This document shows positions 7,931 to 15,753 of a stretch of DNA of 64,000 bases, piece by piece (the stretch's first letter is position 1; each line of letters opens with the position of its first letter). Under the pieces are notes generated by a model. That model was not told where the DNA came from. It made no database searches and was given only the letters and a program-made list of their open reading frames with translations. The DNA is from Saprospiraceae bacterium. GTDB lineage: Bacteria > Bacteroidota > Bacteroidia > Chitinophagales > Saprospiraceae. The stretch spans positions 3,608,501 to 3,672,500 of the forward strand of contig JADKFX010000001.1 in NCBI GenBank assembly GCA_016717265.1, read 5' to 3'. The position numbers were made by a program, and so were the translations under genes.

Positions 7931-9343
7931 ATGAATTCTTTTCTAAAAAAAAATAGAAAAATCTGGCTCCTTATTGCAGGCATAATGGCCTTGGTTAGTT
8001 GTATTCCTGCTTTAGGAATCATAAGCCTGGAAGACACTACTTCAGGAGGACTTCGTTGGATCGGTTTAATTTCATTAATTCTATTCGGTATACAACAGCG
8101 AAGTTTGACAGCTTGGATTTTCATAGCTATGCTAATAGGTGCAGAAGTTGGATACGATTTTCCAATTATTGCTAAAGAACTTAATATATTTAGTAAGATC
8201 TTCATTAAATTAATAAAATGCATTATTGCACCTTTATTGTTTGGAACCTTAATCATAGGGATTGCAGGCCATTCAAATATGAAGCAAGTTGGTCGATTGG
8301 GTTTAAAATCATTAGTGTATTTTGAAATTGTAACCACCATTGCATTGTTAATTGGGTTGGTAGCTATTAACTTTAGTAAAGCAGGTGTTGGTATTCGCCC
8401 AATAAATTCTCCAGAAACAATTCCTGAAGTAGCAAAAGCTCAAGGTTGGAAAGATATAATTTTACACACAATACCAGAAAATTTTATTAAATCAATTGCA
8501 GAAGGTCAAGTTTTACAAATTGTTGTTTTTTGTGTACTCTTTGCAATTGCTTTATTGATGATAAGTCATGAAAAGCGAAAACCTATATTAGTATTTGCAG
8601 AATCTTTATCTGCTGTTATGTTTAAGTTTACTGACATTGTAATGTATTTTGCACCATTTGCAGTTGCCGGAGCTATCGCTTACACAATTTCAAATATGGG
8701 TATTGAAGTGCTGCATAATTTATTATTACTATTAGCTACGTTGTATGCATCTCTGATTGTTTTTGTTTTTGCTGTATTATTACCTATCGCACTACTTTTT
8801 AAAATTCCGATAAAAAGATTTTTATCTCATGCCGCACAGCCGGTTACTATAGCCTTTGGCACCGCTAGTTCTGAAGCTGCTCTTCCGGTTGCAATGGAAA
8901 ATATGGAACGTTTTGGAGTGTCTAGAGAAGTAGTCGCATTTGTTTTGCCAACAGGACTCAGTTTTAATCTTGATGGTACCACTTTATATTTATCAATGGC
9001 CACAATATTTGTTGCGCAGGCTGCAGGTATTGAATTGAGCATCGGACAACAAATTATTATGATGTTAACGCTGATGTTGACAAGTAAAGGTGTTGCTGGT
9101 GTTGCTCGTGCTTCTTTAGTGATCCTTGCTGGCATGGCTTCTTCATTTGGTTTACCAGATTGGCCAATTGCTGCAATTCTTGGAATTGATGCCTTGATGG
9201 ATATGGGTAGAACAGCTGTAAATACACTTGGAAATTGCCTTGCAACCGCTGTTGTTGGAAAGTGGGATAATGAATTAACCATTCCAAAAAAAGAAGATCA
9301 ATGGATTGAAGTAGATCACGTTATTGAAGAAACTAAGAAATGA
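7931..9343 (+). CDS. Dicarboxylate/amino acid:cation symporter (DAACS family)
   Basis: A 470-residue secondary transporter of the GltP/GltT/DctA family that couples uptake of glutamate, aspartate or C4-dicarboxylates to Na+ or H+. Signatures seen: the serine-rich hairpin equivalent FGTASSEAALPVAME near residue 315, the cation-binding FNLDGTTLYLS near 345, a second hairpin SKGVAGVARASLVIL near 390, and MDMGRTAVNTLGN near 430 carrying the substrate-binding Asp/Arg. The start at 7931 (MNSFLKKNRKIW) is an ATG one base after the DedA stop; a longer frame to 7889 would overlap that gene. An extra N-terminal membrane segment is present. Substrate not predictable. Confidence 0.93.
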   Translation: MNSFLKKNRKIWLLIAGIMALVSCIPALGIISLEDTTSGGLRWIGLISLILFGIQQRSLTAWIFIAMLIGAEVGYDFPIIAKELNIFSKIFIKLIKCIIAPLLFGTLIIGIAGHSNMKQVGRLGLKSLVYFEIVTTIALLIGLVAINFSKAGVGIRPINSPETIPEVAKAQGWKDIILHTIPENFIKSIAEGQVLQIVVFCVLFAIALLMISHEKRKPILVFAESLSAVMFKFTDIVMYFAPFAVAGAIAYTISNMGIEVLHNLLLLLATLYASLIVFVFAVLLPIALLFKIPIKRFLSHAAQPVTIAFGTASSEAALPVAMENMERFGVSREVVAFVLPTGLSFNLDGTTLYLSMATIFVAQAAGIELSIGQQIIMMLTLMLTSKGVAGVARASLVILAGMASSFGLPDWPIAAILGIDALMDMGRTAVNTLGNCLATAVVGKWDNELTIPKKEDQWIEVDHVIEETKK

Positions 9344-9367
9344 TTTCGATTTTAAAAATCGTACCAT

Positions 9368-10597
9368 TTAATGATTAACAACTCCAAAGATTCGTTTTAC
9401 AAACCATTCAATATCCTCCCCTCTGTTTTCTGGCGATGCTTGATGTTCTTGCATTTCCAGAATGCCATTTTGTTCCTTTAAGTCGAATTTAAAAATATGA
9501 TTTTTGTCGCTTTCCATGTTTCCGTTAACAGAACCAAATCGAAGATCTGAATATAAATAGCATCCTTCACCTTTATCAATAACGCTATAATAACCATTAC
9601 TAAACCAAGGCAAAACTTGCTTTGTTTCCTGTCCTTGAAACGAATTTAATAAGTGATGATTTCCACGAATACTGGCTAAATTTTTAAAGACTGGTTCTGC
9701 ATCCATAATGGAATAATATCCATAGACATAATTGCTATCTTGTTTTGCGATTCCATACCAAAGTAAATTATTTAAAATAGTTGGAACGGTAATGTATGAT
9801 TGGAATGTGATATTCTCTTTTTGCAAACTTTTTTCAAATATTGTATCAATATTTTTTTTATTAATAAAAGTCAAGATCAAATACATACTACTTATTGCAA
9901 GCCCTAAATAAGTATACATTCTCCTTTTAGAATTTATCCGTGGAAGCATCGCTGCACCCAAAATAAATAAAGCAAACGGAATGGTGTACAAAGGATCCGC
10001 AATTGCAATAGACGAAATGGAAACCCTGGTATTAGAAAATGGCCAATATAACCTGGTACCAAATGTTGTAAGCGTATCAAGTACCAAATGAAATGTTGCT
10101 GAAACAAAAAATAAAATAATCCATTCTTTTATAGACGCTATTTCAAAATGTGTTTCGTTTTGAAATATTTGTTTGTACCGTATGTAAAAAAAATAAATAC
10201 CAATGGCCAATAATATTAATATAGTCAACCAAGGAAAACTACTTGTTAGCAAGCCTGCAAGTAAACTTAAAATCGTTGCAGCAGCAATATATAATATCAC
10301 ACCAATCGTAAAACCCGTAATTCTCCATGCAAGCTTTTGATGCCATTCTTTATGATATAGGTATTTTAATAATGGAGCGAGTAAAAAAGGAATCAAACAA
10401 ACGAAAAGTAAAGAATGCATAGGACCTCTATGAAATGCTAGCGAACTCAAAGGGTCCATAATAAATGTTGCTAATACGTCAAAATCTGGTATGCTACCAC
10501 CAATGCCACCCCAGATCATTGCACGATTACCCAGTTTTTTACCCAACACTACTTCTCCACAAGCAGCACCTAATACAATATGTGTAATTGAATCCAT
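9368..10597 (-). CDS. YdjM/DUF457-like membrane-bound metal-dependent hydrolase family protein
   Basis: A 409-residue membrane protein. The N-terminal half has the family pattern MDSITHIVLGAACGEVVLG, then GGIGGSIPDFDVLA and HRGPMHSLLF, which supply the His/Asp residues thought to bind metal, and further hydrophobic segments with FHLVLDTLTTFGTRLYWPFS. The C-terminal 150 residues are soluble and beta-rich, without recognised similarity. The family's reaction is not established; members have been linked to phospholipid or lipid-A related hydrolysis. Convergent with the symporter gene. A TAAATTTG box at 10654-10661 suggests a transcript of its own. Confidence 0.85.
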   Translation of the reverse strand: MDSITHIVLGAACGEVVLGKKLGNRAMIWGGIGGSIPDFDVLATFIMDPLSSLAFHRGPMHSLLFVCLIPFLLAPLLKYLYHKEWHQKLAWRITGFTIGVILYIAAATILSLLAGLLTSSFPWLTILILLAIGIYFFYIRYKQIFQNETHFEIASIKEWIILFFVSATFHLVLDTLTTFGTRLYWPFSNTRVSISSIAIADPLYTIPFALFILGAAMLPRINSKRRMYTYLGLAISSMYLILTFINKKNIDTIFEKSLQKENITFQSYITVPTILNNLLWYGIAKQDSNYVYGYYSIMDAEPVFKNLASIRGNHHLLNSFQGQETKQVLPWFSNGYYSVIDKGEGCYLYSDLRFGSVNGNMESDKNHIFKFDLKEQNGILEMQEHQASPENRGEDIEWFVKRIFGVVNH

Positions 10598-10653
10598 AGT
10601 AAGAATCTTATAACAACAGCAAGGAGCCTATAAAGTTGGATTTCATTTTAAAC

Positions 10654-10661
10654 CAAATTTA
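10654..10661 (-). promoter_or_regulatory. -7 promoter box of the DUF457-like gene
   Basis: TAAATTTG on the minus strand, 57 bp before the ATG at 10597. Confidence 0.35.
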
Positions 10662-10680
10662 AAAACTACTTTAATTGCAT

Positions 10681-11511
10681 TTACTTAATTTTAGTTGCTT
10701 TAATTAAATAAATATGTGGAATTTTAAGTGCTTCATTCCCAAACTGATATCGATTTACTTCTATTTGTTTCATCCCAGGAAAACAATTATAGGGTGAAAA
10801 ATCAAACTCTTTAAATACCGTCAATTGCAATCCATGATTTAATAAACTGTTGATTATTTCATCTAATGAATGGGACCAAAAATGAGAAACTATTTGTTTT
10901 TCATGAGTCGGATCCGCATAGGTGCCGCTTTCAACTTCAGTAAATGGATTTCCTGTATTAAAATAAGGATAAGAGAGCTGGTTTGTATTAAAATCAAACA
11001 TATAGAGTGTTGGATGAAAATCGGCTATATAGAATTCACCATTTTTTCGCAATGAATCTGCAATTACTTTTGCCCATAGATCCAAATCCGGTAACCAACA
11101 AATAGTGCCATAACTCGTAAATACACTATCAAATAAGCCCAAACCCAAATCCAATGTATCATACACATTGGATTCATAAAATGTTGCATTTAGAGAACAT
11201 AACTCATTGAGTTTCCGAGCTTCCTGAATAGCCGCATTTGAAAAATCAATTCCAACACAATCAGCACCTAACCGACTTATAGATAAGGTATCCATACCAA
11301 AATGACATTGCAGGTGCAATACTCTTTTCCCCGAAACAATTCCAAGGTATTTCTGTTCTATTTCTGTTAATGCAGATTCACCTTTTAAAAAGGCATCTAC
11401 ATTATAAAATTCCGATTTTAAATGAACGGGAACCCGGTCATTCCAGGATTCCATATTTTGTTCAAAATAATTGGAAAGTGAAAGCTTCTCGGTAGACATA
11501 AATGAATTCAT
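10681..11511 (-). CDS. Class I SAM-dependent methyltransferase
   Basis: 276 residues with a Rossmann-like methyltransferase core: motif I region GKRVLHLQCHFGMDTLSISRLG near residue 62, acidic motif II GIDFSNAAIQEAR near 88, SVFTSYGTICWLPD near 132 and ADFHPTLYMFD near 163. The pattern resembles ubiE/tellurite-type small-molecule methyltransferases common in Bacteroidota; the substrate is unknown. An alternative ATG at 11499 (MSTEKLSLSNYF) would remove four residues. It is divergent from the DUF3467 gene with a 24-bp gap. Confidence 0.88.
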   Translation of the reverse strand: MNSFMSTEKLSLSNYFEQNMESWNDRVPVHLKSEFYNVDAFLKGESALTEIEQKYLGIVSGKRVLHLQCHFGMDTLSISRLGADCVGIDFSNAAIQEARKLNELCSLNATFYESNVYDTLDLGLGLFDSVFTSYGTICWLPDLDLWAKVIADSLRKNGEFYIADFHPTLYMFDFNTNQLSYPYFNTGNPFTEVESGTYADPTHEKQIVSHFWSHSLDEIINSLLNHGLQLTVFKEFDFSPYNCFPGMKQIEVNRYQFGNEALKIPHIYLIKATKIK

Positions 11512-11519
11512 TAAATTTG
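11512..11519 (+). promoter_or_regulatory. -7 promoter box of the DUF3467 gene
   Basis: TAAATTTG, 16 bp before the ATG at 11536; implies a very short leader. Confidence 0.45.
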
Positions 11520-11535
11520 CATAAAATTAAAAAAC

Positions 11536-11856
11536 ATGAGCGATCAAAACGCAAATAACCAAAATCAATTAAATATTGAATTAACCGAAGATATTGCAGA
11601 AGGCGTTTATTCAAATCTTGCAATTATATCGCATTCGCATTCAGAATTTGTAGTCGACTTTATAAGACTTATGCCAAATGTTCCTAAAGCAAAGGTAAAA
11701 TCCCGGATAGTCCTCACTCCACAGCATGCTAAACGATTACTTAAAGCCTTGAGTGAAAACCTCTTAAAATATGAAAATCAATATGGTATTATTCAGGATC
11801 CAGAACCCCAAATGATGCCTCCAATGGCCTTTAATACACCTACTGCACAAGCTTAG
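11536..11856 (+). CDS. DUF3467 family protein
   Basis: A 106-residue soluble protein of the DUF3467 family, widespread in Bacteroidota. The family core is visible: LNIELTEDIAEGVYSNLAII near residue 12, SHSEFVVDFIRLMPNVPKAKVKSRIVLTP near 36, and AKRLLKALSENLLKYE near 68. The C-terminal tail is rich in Pro, Met and Gln. No enzyme motif is seen and the function is unknown. It is monocistronic, divergent from the methyltransferase and convergent with ruvB. Confidence 0.88.
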   Translation: MSDQNANNQNQLNIELTEDIAEGVYSNLAIISHSHSEFVVDFIRLMPNVPKAKVKSRIVLTPQHAKRLLKALSENLLKYENQYGIIQDPEPQMMPPMAFNTPTAQA

Positions 11857-11932
11857 CAGGCATCCTTTCAAAAGCCTAAAATTAGCTATTCATAATTTAA
11901 ACTAGATTAGTCTTTTAAACTTTTAAAAACCA

Positions 11933-12961
11933 CTAAAATAAAAATGTTTGGGATGGACTAGAACCCGCTAGGCCTAAATGTTGATATGCTTTTTGAGTTG
12001 CAATTCTTCCACGTGATGTTCTTTGAATAAATCCTTCCATAATTAAAAAGGGTTCATGTACTTCTTCAATTGTACCTGCTTCTTCACCAACTGCAGTTGC
12101 AATCGTGGTAAGTCCAACGGGGCCACCTGCAAATTTTTCAATAATTGTGCTGAGGATTTTGTTATCCATTTCATCTAAGCCCAAACTATCTACATTTAAA
12201 GCATTTAAGCCATATTCAGCAATTTCAAGTGTAATTTTACCGGAACCTTTAATTTGAGCAAAATCTCTGATTCTTCGAAGTAATGCATTTGCAATTCTAG
12301 GTGTGCCCCGACTTCGTTTTGCAATTTCACTGATACCTTCCACTTTCACTTCAATCCCTAAAATTTCTGCAGATCTTGTTAAAATTTTCTCTAATGTAGC
12401 TTGATTGTAATAATCTAAATGACTCGTTATACTAAATCGCGACCGCAGCGGTGAAGTTAATAAACCTACCCGCGTAGTTGCTCCTATTAAAGTAAACGGG
12501 TTGACGGTGATTTGAATAGATCTTGCATTGGGACCAGAATCGATTAATATATCAATCCGATAATCTTCCATTGCGGAATACAGATATTCTTCCACAACTG
12601 TATTCAGTCGATGAATTTCGTCAATAAACAACACATCACCCGATTGTAAATTGGTCAACAAACCTGCTAAGTCGCCCGGTTTTTCTAAAACAGGACCGGA
12701 TGTCATTTTGAGCTCCGATCCTAATTCGTTGGCTATAATATAGGATAGGGTAGTTTTTCCCAAACCAGGAGGTCCATGAAGCAGGACATGATCTAAAGCT
12801 TCCCCACGCAATTTGGCAGCAGCAATAAAGACTTTAAGATTTTCTACCACGTGTTCTTGACCTGAAAAGTGCTGCAATTCTTTTGGCCTTAAGGCTTTAT
12901 CTAATTGCTTTTCTTCCGGGTTCAATCGTTGATTTTCGCCATCCAGTATGGGATTTCGCAT
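11933..12961 (-). CDS. ruvB: Holliday junction branch migration helicase RuvB
   Basis: RuvB is the AAA+ motor that, with RuvA, drives branch migration of Holliday junctions in recombination and repair. Seen: N-terminal LRPKELQHFSGQ, Walker A HGPPGLGKTTL near residue 63, Walker B VLFIDEIHRL near 110, sensor/Arg-finger region GATTRVGLLTSPLRSRF near 160, and the C-terminal winged-helix domain with EEVHEPFLIMEGFIQRTSRGR near 300. Its 342 residues are standard. Monocistronic, with TACTTTTG 31 bp upstream; divergent from icd. Confidence 0.97.
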   Translation of the reverse strand: MRNPILDGENQRLNPEEKQLDKALRPKELQHFSGQEHVVENLKVFIAAAKLRGEALDHVLLHGPPGLGKTTLSYIIANELGSELKMTSGPVLEKPGDLAGLLTNLQSGDVLFIDEIHRLNTVVEEYLYSAMEDYRIDILIDSGPNARSIQITVNPFTLIGATTRVGLLTSPLRSRFSITSHLDYYNQATLEKILTRSAEILGIEVKVEGISEIAKRSRGTPRIANALLRRIRDFAQIKGSGKITLEIAEYGLNALNVDSLGLDEMDNKILSTIIEKFAGGPVGLTTIATAVGEEAGTIEEVHEPFLIMEGFIQRTSRGRIATQKAYQHLGLAGSSPSQTFLF

Positions 12962-12991
12962 AAATTGTAATTATATTTAGCTGATGGTCAA

Positions 12992-12999
12992 CAAAAGTA
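12992..12999 (-). promoter_or_regulatory. -7 promoter box of ruvB
   Basis: TACTTTTG on the minus strand, 31 bp before the ruvB ATG; matches TAnnTTTG. Confidence 0.45.
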
Positions 13000-13109
13000 C
13001 TGCTTTCAAAATAAGTCTGCCCAATTTTAAAAATTCGATCCGAAGTCAAGCAAGAATTAAATAATATCTTAATGATTGCAATCCCGATGGAATCAGCACT
13101 TTGATTCTT

Positions 13110-13117
13110 TACATTTG
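13110..13117 (+). promoter_or_regulatory. -7 promoter box of icd
   Basis: TACATTTG, 33 bp before the icd ATG; matches TAnnTTTG. Confidence 0.45.
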
Positions 13118-13149
13118 CAGACTTTTAAATATTTAAAATTTTAATTCGA

Positions 13150-14367
13150 ATGGCAGCACAAAAAATAACTTGTAGAGATGGTAAATTAACAGTTCCGGAT
13201 CATGTAATCATACCATTTATTGAAGGCGATGGTACGGGTGCAGATATCTGGGCAGCTTCTGTTAAGGTTTTGGATGCTGCAATAGAAAAAGCCTATAAGG
13301 GTGTCCGTAAAATAGAATGGTTGGAAGTATTGGCTGGTGAAAAAGCATTTAACCAAACTCAAAATTGGCTGCCTCAAGAAACTTTAGATCAGATTCATAC
13401 GTGTTTGGTTGCAATAAAAGGTCCTTTAACGACTCCTGTCGGTGGTGGTATCCGGTCTTTAAATGTTGCATTGCGTCAACAACTTGACTTATATGCTTGT
13501 ATTCGTCCGGTTCGATATTTCGAAGGTGTACCTTCTCCAGTTAAAGAACCTGAAAAAGTTGACATGACAATATTCAGAGAAAATACGGAAGATATTTATG
13601 CTGGTATTGAATTTCAAGCTGGGACACCAGACGCCTTAAAATTTAAAAATTGGTTACAAACAGAATTTCCAGACCGATATAAAAAAGTGCGTTTTCCTGA
13701 AACTACTGGTTTTGGAATTAAACCTGTTTCTAAAGAAGGAACGGAAAGATTGGTCAGAGCAGCCATTCAATTCGCAATTGAAGAAAATAAAAAATCACTA
13801 ACCATTGTCCATAAAGGTAATATTATGAAGTTCACTGAAGGGAGCTTTATGGAATGGGCATATGAATTGGCTAAAAATGAATTTGGTGGTCAATTACTAG
13901 ATGGTGGACCCTGGTTAAAATTAGAAAATGGTTTAATAATAAAAGACGTAATTGCGGATGCATTTCTACAGCAAATACTATTACGTCCAGCTGAATATGA
14001 TGTGATTGCTACCTTAAATTTAAATGGTGATTATATTTCAGATGCATTAGCTGCACAGGTTGGCGGAATTGGAATTGCGCCGGGTGCCAATATTAATTAT
14101 ATAAGCGGGCATGCTATTTTTGAAGCAACCCATGGAACAGCCCCTAAATATGCTGGATTAGATAAGGTAAACCCAAGTTCGGTCATATTATCTGGCGTCA
14201 TGATGTTTGATTATTTGGGTTGGAAAGAAGCTTCAAATCTTATTGTAAAAGGTTTAGAAAAAGCGATTCATTCTAAACGAGTTACCTATGATTTTCATCG
14301 ATTAATGGAAGGTGCCACCTTATTAAAATGTAGTGAATTTGGCGAAGAAATCATAGCAAATATGTAA
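13150..14367 (+). CDS. icd: Isocitrate dehydrogenase (NADP-type)
   Basis: Icd oxidatively decarboxylates isocitrate to 2-oxoglutarate in the TCA cycle, the step before SucA encoded about 8 kb away. The 405-residue protein shows IPFIEGDGTGADIW near residue 22, the substrate loop and family signature LTTPVGGGIRSLNVALRQQLDLYACIRP near 95, TIFRENTEDIYAGIEF near 140, TIVHKGNIMKFTEG near 218, the metal site NLNGDYISDALAAQVGG near 298, and the nucleotide-binding HGTAPKYAG near 335. Length and motifs fit the dimeric NADP-dependent bacterial type; coenzyme preference is inferred from similarity, not proven. Confidence 0.95.
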   Translation: MAAQKITCRDGKLTVPDHVIIPFIEGDGTGADIWAASVKVLDAAIEKAYKGVRKIEWLEVLAGEKAFNQTQNWLPQETLDQIHTCLVAIKGPLTTPVGGGIRSLNVALRQQLDLYACIRPVRYFEGVPSPVKEPEKVDMTIFRENTEDIYAGIEFQAGTPDALKFKNWLQTEFPDRYKKVRFPETTGFGIKPVSKEGTERLVRAAIQFAIEENKKSLTIVHKGNIMKFTEGSFMEWAYELAKNEFGGQLLDGGPWLKLENGLIIKDVIADAFLQQILLRPAEYDVIATLNLNGDYISDALAAQVGGIGIAPGANINYISGHAIFEATHGTAPKYAGLDKVNPSSVILSGVMMFDYLGWKEASNLIVKGLEKAIHSKRVTYDFHRLMEGATLLKCSEFGEEIIANM

Positions 14368-14891
14368 TCCTTTACTTACGCTGTTTTTTCTACAATTTAT
14401 TTACTTATTGGAGTCTTTCCCAATACTCAGGGTTATTCTAAATAGTCGGTATATAAAACATACAGGTTCTAAATTTTATCGAATAAAAATTGTCGACAGA
14501 ATCAAACATCTCATTTTTTAGAGCCCGGAATATTTCGGATCTCATTTAAATTTGGAGACAAAAAATACCATGGATTCTATAGTATAACCTTAGAATTTGA
14601 TTTGAATTTTTAGCATAAAGACTTCTTGTAAGGTTGGCACATTCAAATTAAATCGCCTCCATGCAGCCCTCGCGGGCTTACAGTTTTGTTCAATAGGAGT
14701 GTTTTAACTTACTTACATAGCTTCCACTCGGCATCTACTGTATTTAGCCAGTTTCCTAGATTAATATTGCGACAATTCAATGCTTACTCCCCTATTTATA
14801 AAACTGATTTGATATTTCTTTCATTGAATAGAATAGGTATCTTGAAAATCCTGTCTAAATCAGTTCCAAAATTTGCTTTAAGCTTAAGCAC
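14368..14891. other. Intergenic region with no supported gene
   Basis: About 520 bp of AT-rich sequence between convergent icd and the DUF1573 gene. A plus-strand frame at 14686-14922 has no recognisable features and runs into the terminator, so it is not called. A small GCCC-TCGC-GGGC palindrome occurs near 14666. Nothing else was seen. Confidence 0.5.
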
Positions 14892-14925
14892 AAAAAAAAA
14901 GTCCCACAGAAATTATCTGTGAGAC
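14892..14925 (-). terminator. Rho-independent terminator of the DUF1573 gene
   Basis: On the minus strand a 10-bp stem GUCUCACAGA/UCUGUGGGAC (one U-G pair, 5-nt loop) is followed by nine U residues. It lies 25 bp past the stop codon of the DUF1573 gene. Confidence 0.85.
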
Positions 14926-14949
14926 TCCTTTATCTTATTTTATTAGGTA

Positions 14950-15414
14950 TTAACTTTTTGGAGTTAAAACATTGCCTTCATTCTTAGGTAATGTCTGCTC
15001 TTCATCGGCAGAAATATTACCTTTAATAGTAACTCTGGTTTCTTCTTCACTTTCATTCGTAGAAACACTAACCGTTTTGTTGATAGGTCCTACGCGTTGC
15101 GTGTCATAGCGAATTTCGATTACACCTTTTTCACCTGGCATAATTGGATCTTTTGGCCAAGTAGGCACTGTACAACCACAGCTACCACGAGCACTTTTAA
15201 TAACTAACGGCTCTGTACCAGTGTTTGTAAAGATGGCTTTACGAAGCGGGTCTGCACCTTTTTTAATTTCGCCATAATCAATTACAGTGGCTTCCCACTC
15301 AAGGTGTGGACCACCTGTCTTAGCTGGGGTGGAGTTTGAGGCTGGTGCAGCAGTTTGAGCAACTGCATATCCAACACAGAAAACCATCACAATGAGAGAT
15401 AAAATGTTTTTCAT
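14950..15414 (-). CDS. Secreted DUF1573 domain protein
   Basis: 154 residues: a signal peptide of about 19 residues (MKNILSLIVMVFCVGYAVAQ), a Pro/Ala/Thr linker, then one DUF1573 (Ig-like, ASH-related) domain with HLEWEATVIDYGEIKKGADP, FTNTGTEPLVIKSARGSCGCTVP near residue 80 and PGEKGVIEIRYDTQRVGP near 108. The SCGCT motif is the hallmark of the family. DUF1573 proteins are abundant periplasmic or surface proteins of Bacteroidota with unproven function. Monocistronic, with its own -7 box and terminator. Confidence 0.9.
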   Translation of the reverse strand: MKNILSLIVMVFCVGYAVAQTAAPASNSTPAKTGGPHLEWEATVIDYGEIKKGADPLRKAIFTNTGTEPLVIKSARGSCGCTVPTWPKDPIMPGEKGVIEIRYDTQRVGPINKTVSVSTNESEEETRVTIKGNISADEEQTLPKNEGNVLTPKS

Positions 15415-15441
15415 GTATTTAAATTTTTTAATTTAGTATAA

Positions 15442-15449
15442 CAAATGTA
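15442..15449 (-). promoter_or_regulatory. -7 promoter box of the DUF1573 gene
   Basis: TACATTTG on the minus strand, 28 bp before the ATG at 15414. Confidence 0.45.
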
Positions 15450-15734
15450 ACGTAAACAACTCCTAAGTTAGTTACAAAAATAATAAAATTGTATGTTAAC
15501 CCCGTGTTAAATATAAATTATACAATTTTATCATATATGCAAATAACAGTAAATCAATTAGTAAACTTAAACTTAACAATCTGTTTTCAAGCATTTTTAT
15601 CCGTATTAAAAACGAAATTTCAGATTTTTTTAACAATAATTTAGAATTTCCTTTTTAATTAAATTCAAATAAAAAAACAGAAGGAATGTTTTAGGTATCA
15701 AATTATTCAAATAATAAGAATCTTAATAATAAGC

Positions 15735-15742
15735 TATTTTTG
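15735..15742 (+). promoter_or_regulatory. -7 promoter box of the fused E1 gene
   Basis: TATTTTTG, 11 bp before the ATG at 15754; implies a very short or almost leaderless mRNA. Confidence 0.4.
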
Positions 15743-15753
15743 TACCTGAAACA

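Larger units (their letters stand above)
15415..15753. other. Divergent promoter region
   Basis: AT-rich spacer between the DUF1573 gene and the E1 dehydrogenase gene. It carries a -7 box for each (15442-15449 minus, 15735-15742 plus) and a small TTAAC-CCCGT-GTTAA inverted repeat at 15496-15510. No small gene was seen. Confidence 0.5.

Noticed and set aside
8827..9282. 151-codon minus-strand frame opposite the symporter gene
   Set aside because: Antisense shadow of a well-supported transporter; no similarity or promoter.
10681..11511. DNA modification methyltransferase of a defence system
   Set aside because: No DPPY/NPPY or PCQ motif and no restriction gene nearby; the fold motifs are those of small-molecule SAM methyltransferases.
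14660..14680. GCCC-TCGC-GGGC palindrome as a terminator of icd
   Set aside because: The stem is only four pairs, there is no T-run, and it lies about 300 bp past the icd stop.
14686..14922. 78-codon plus-strand frame between icd and the DUF1573 gene
   Set aside because: No recognisable motif, no promoter, AT-rich non-coding composition, and it runs through the terminator hairpin of the opposite gene.
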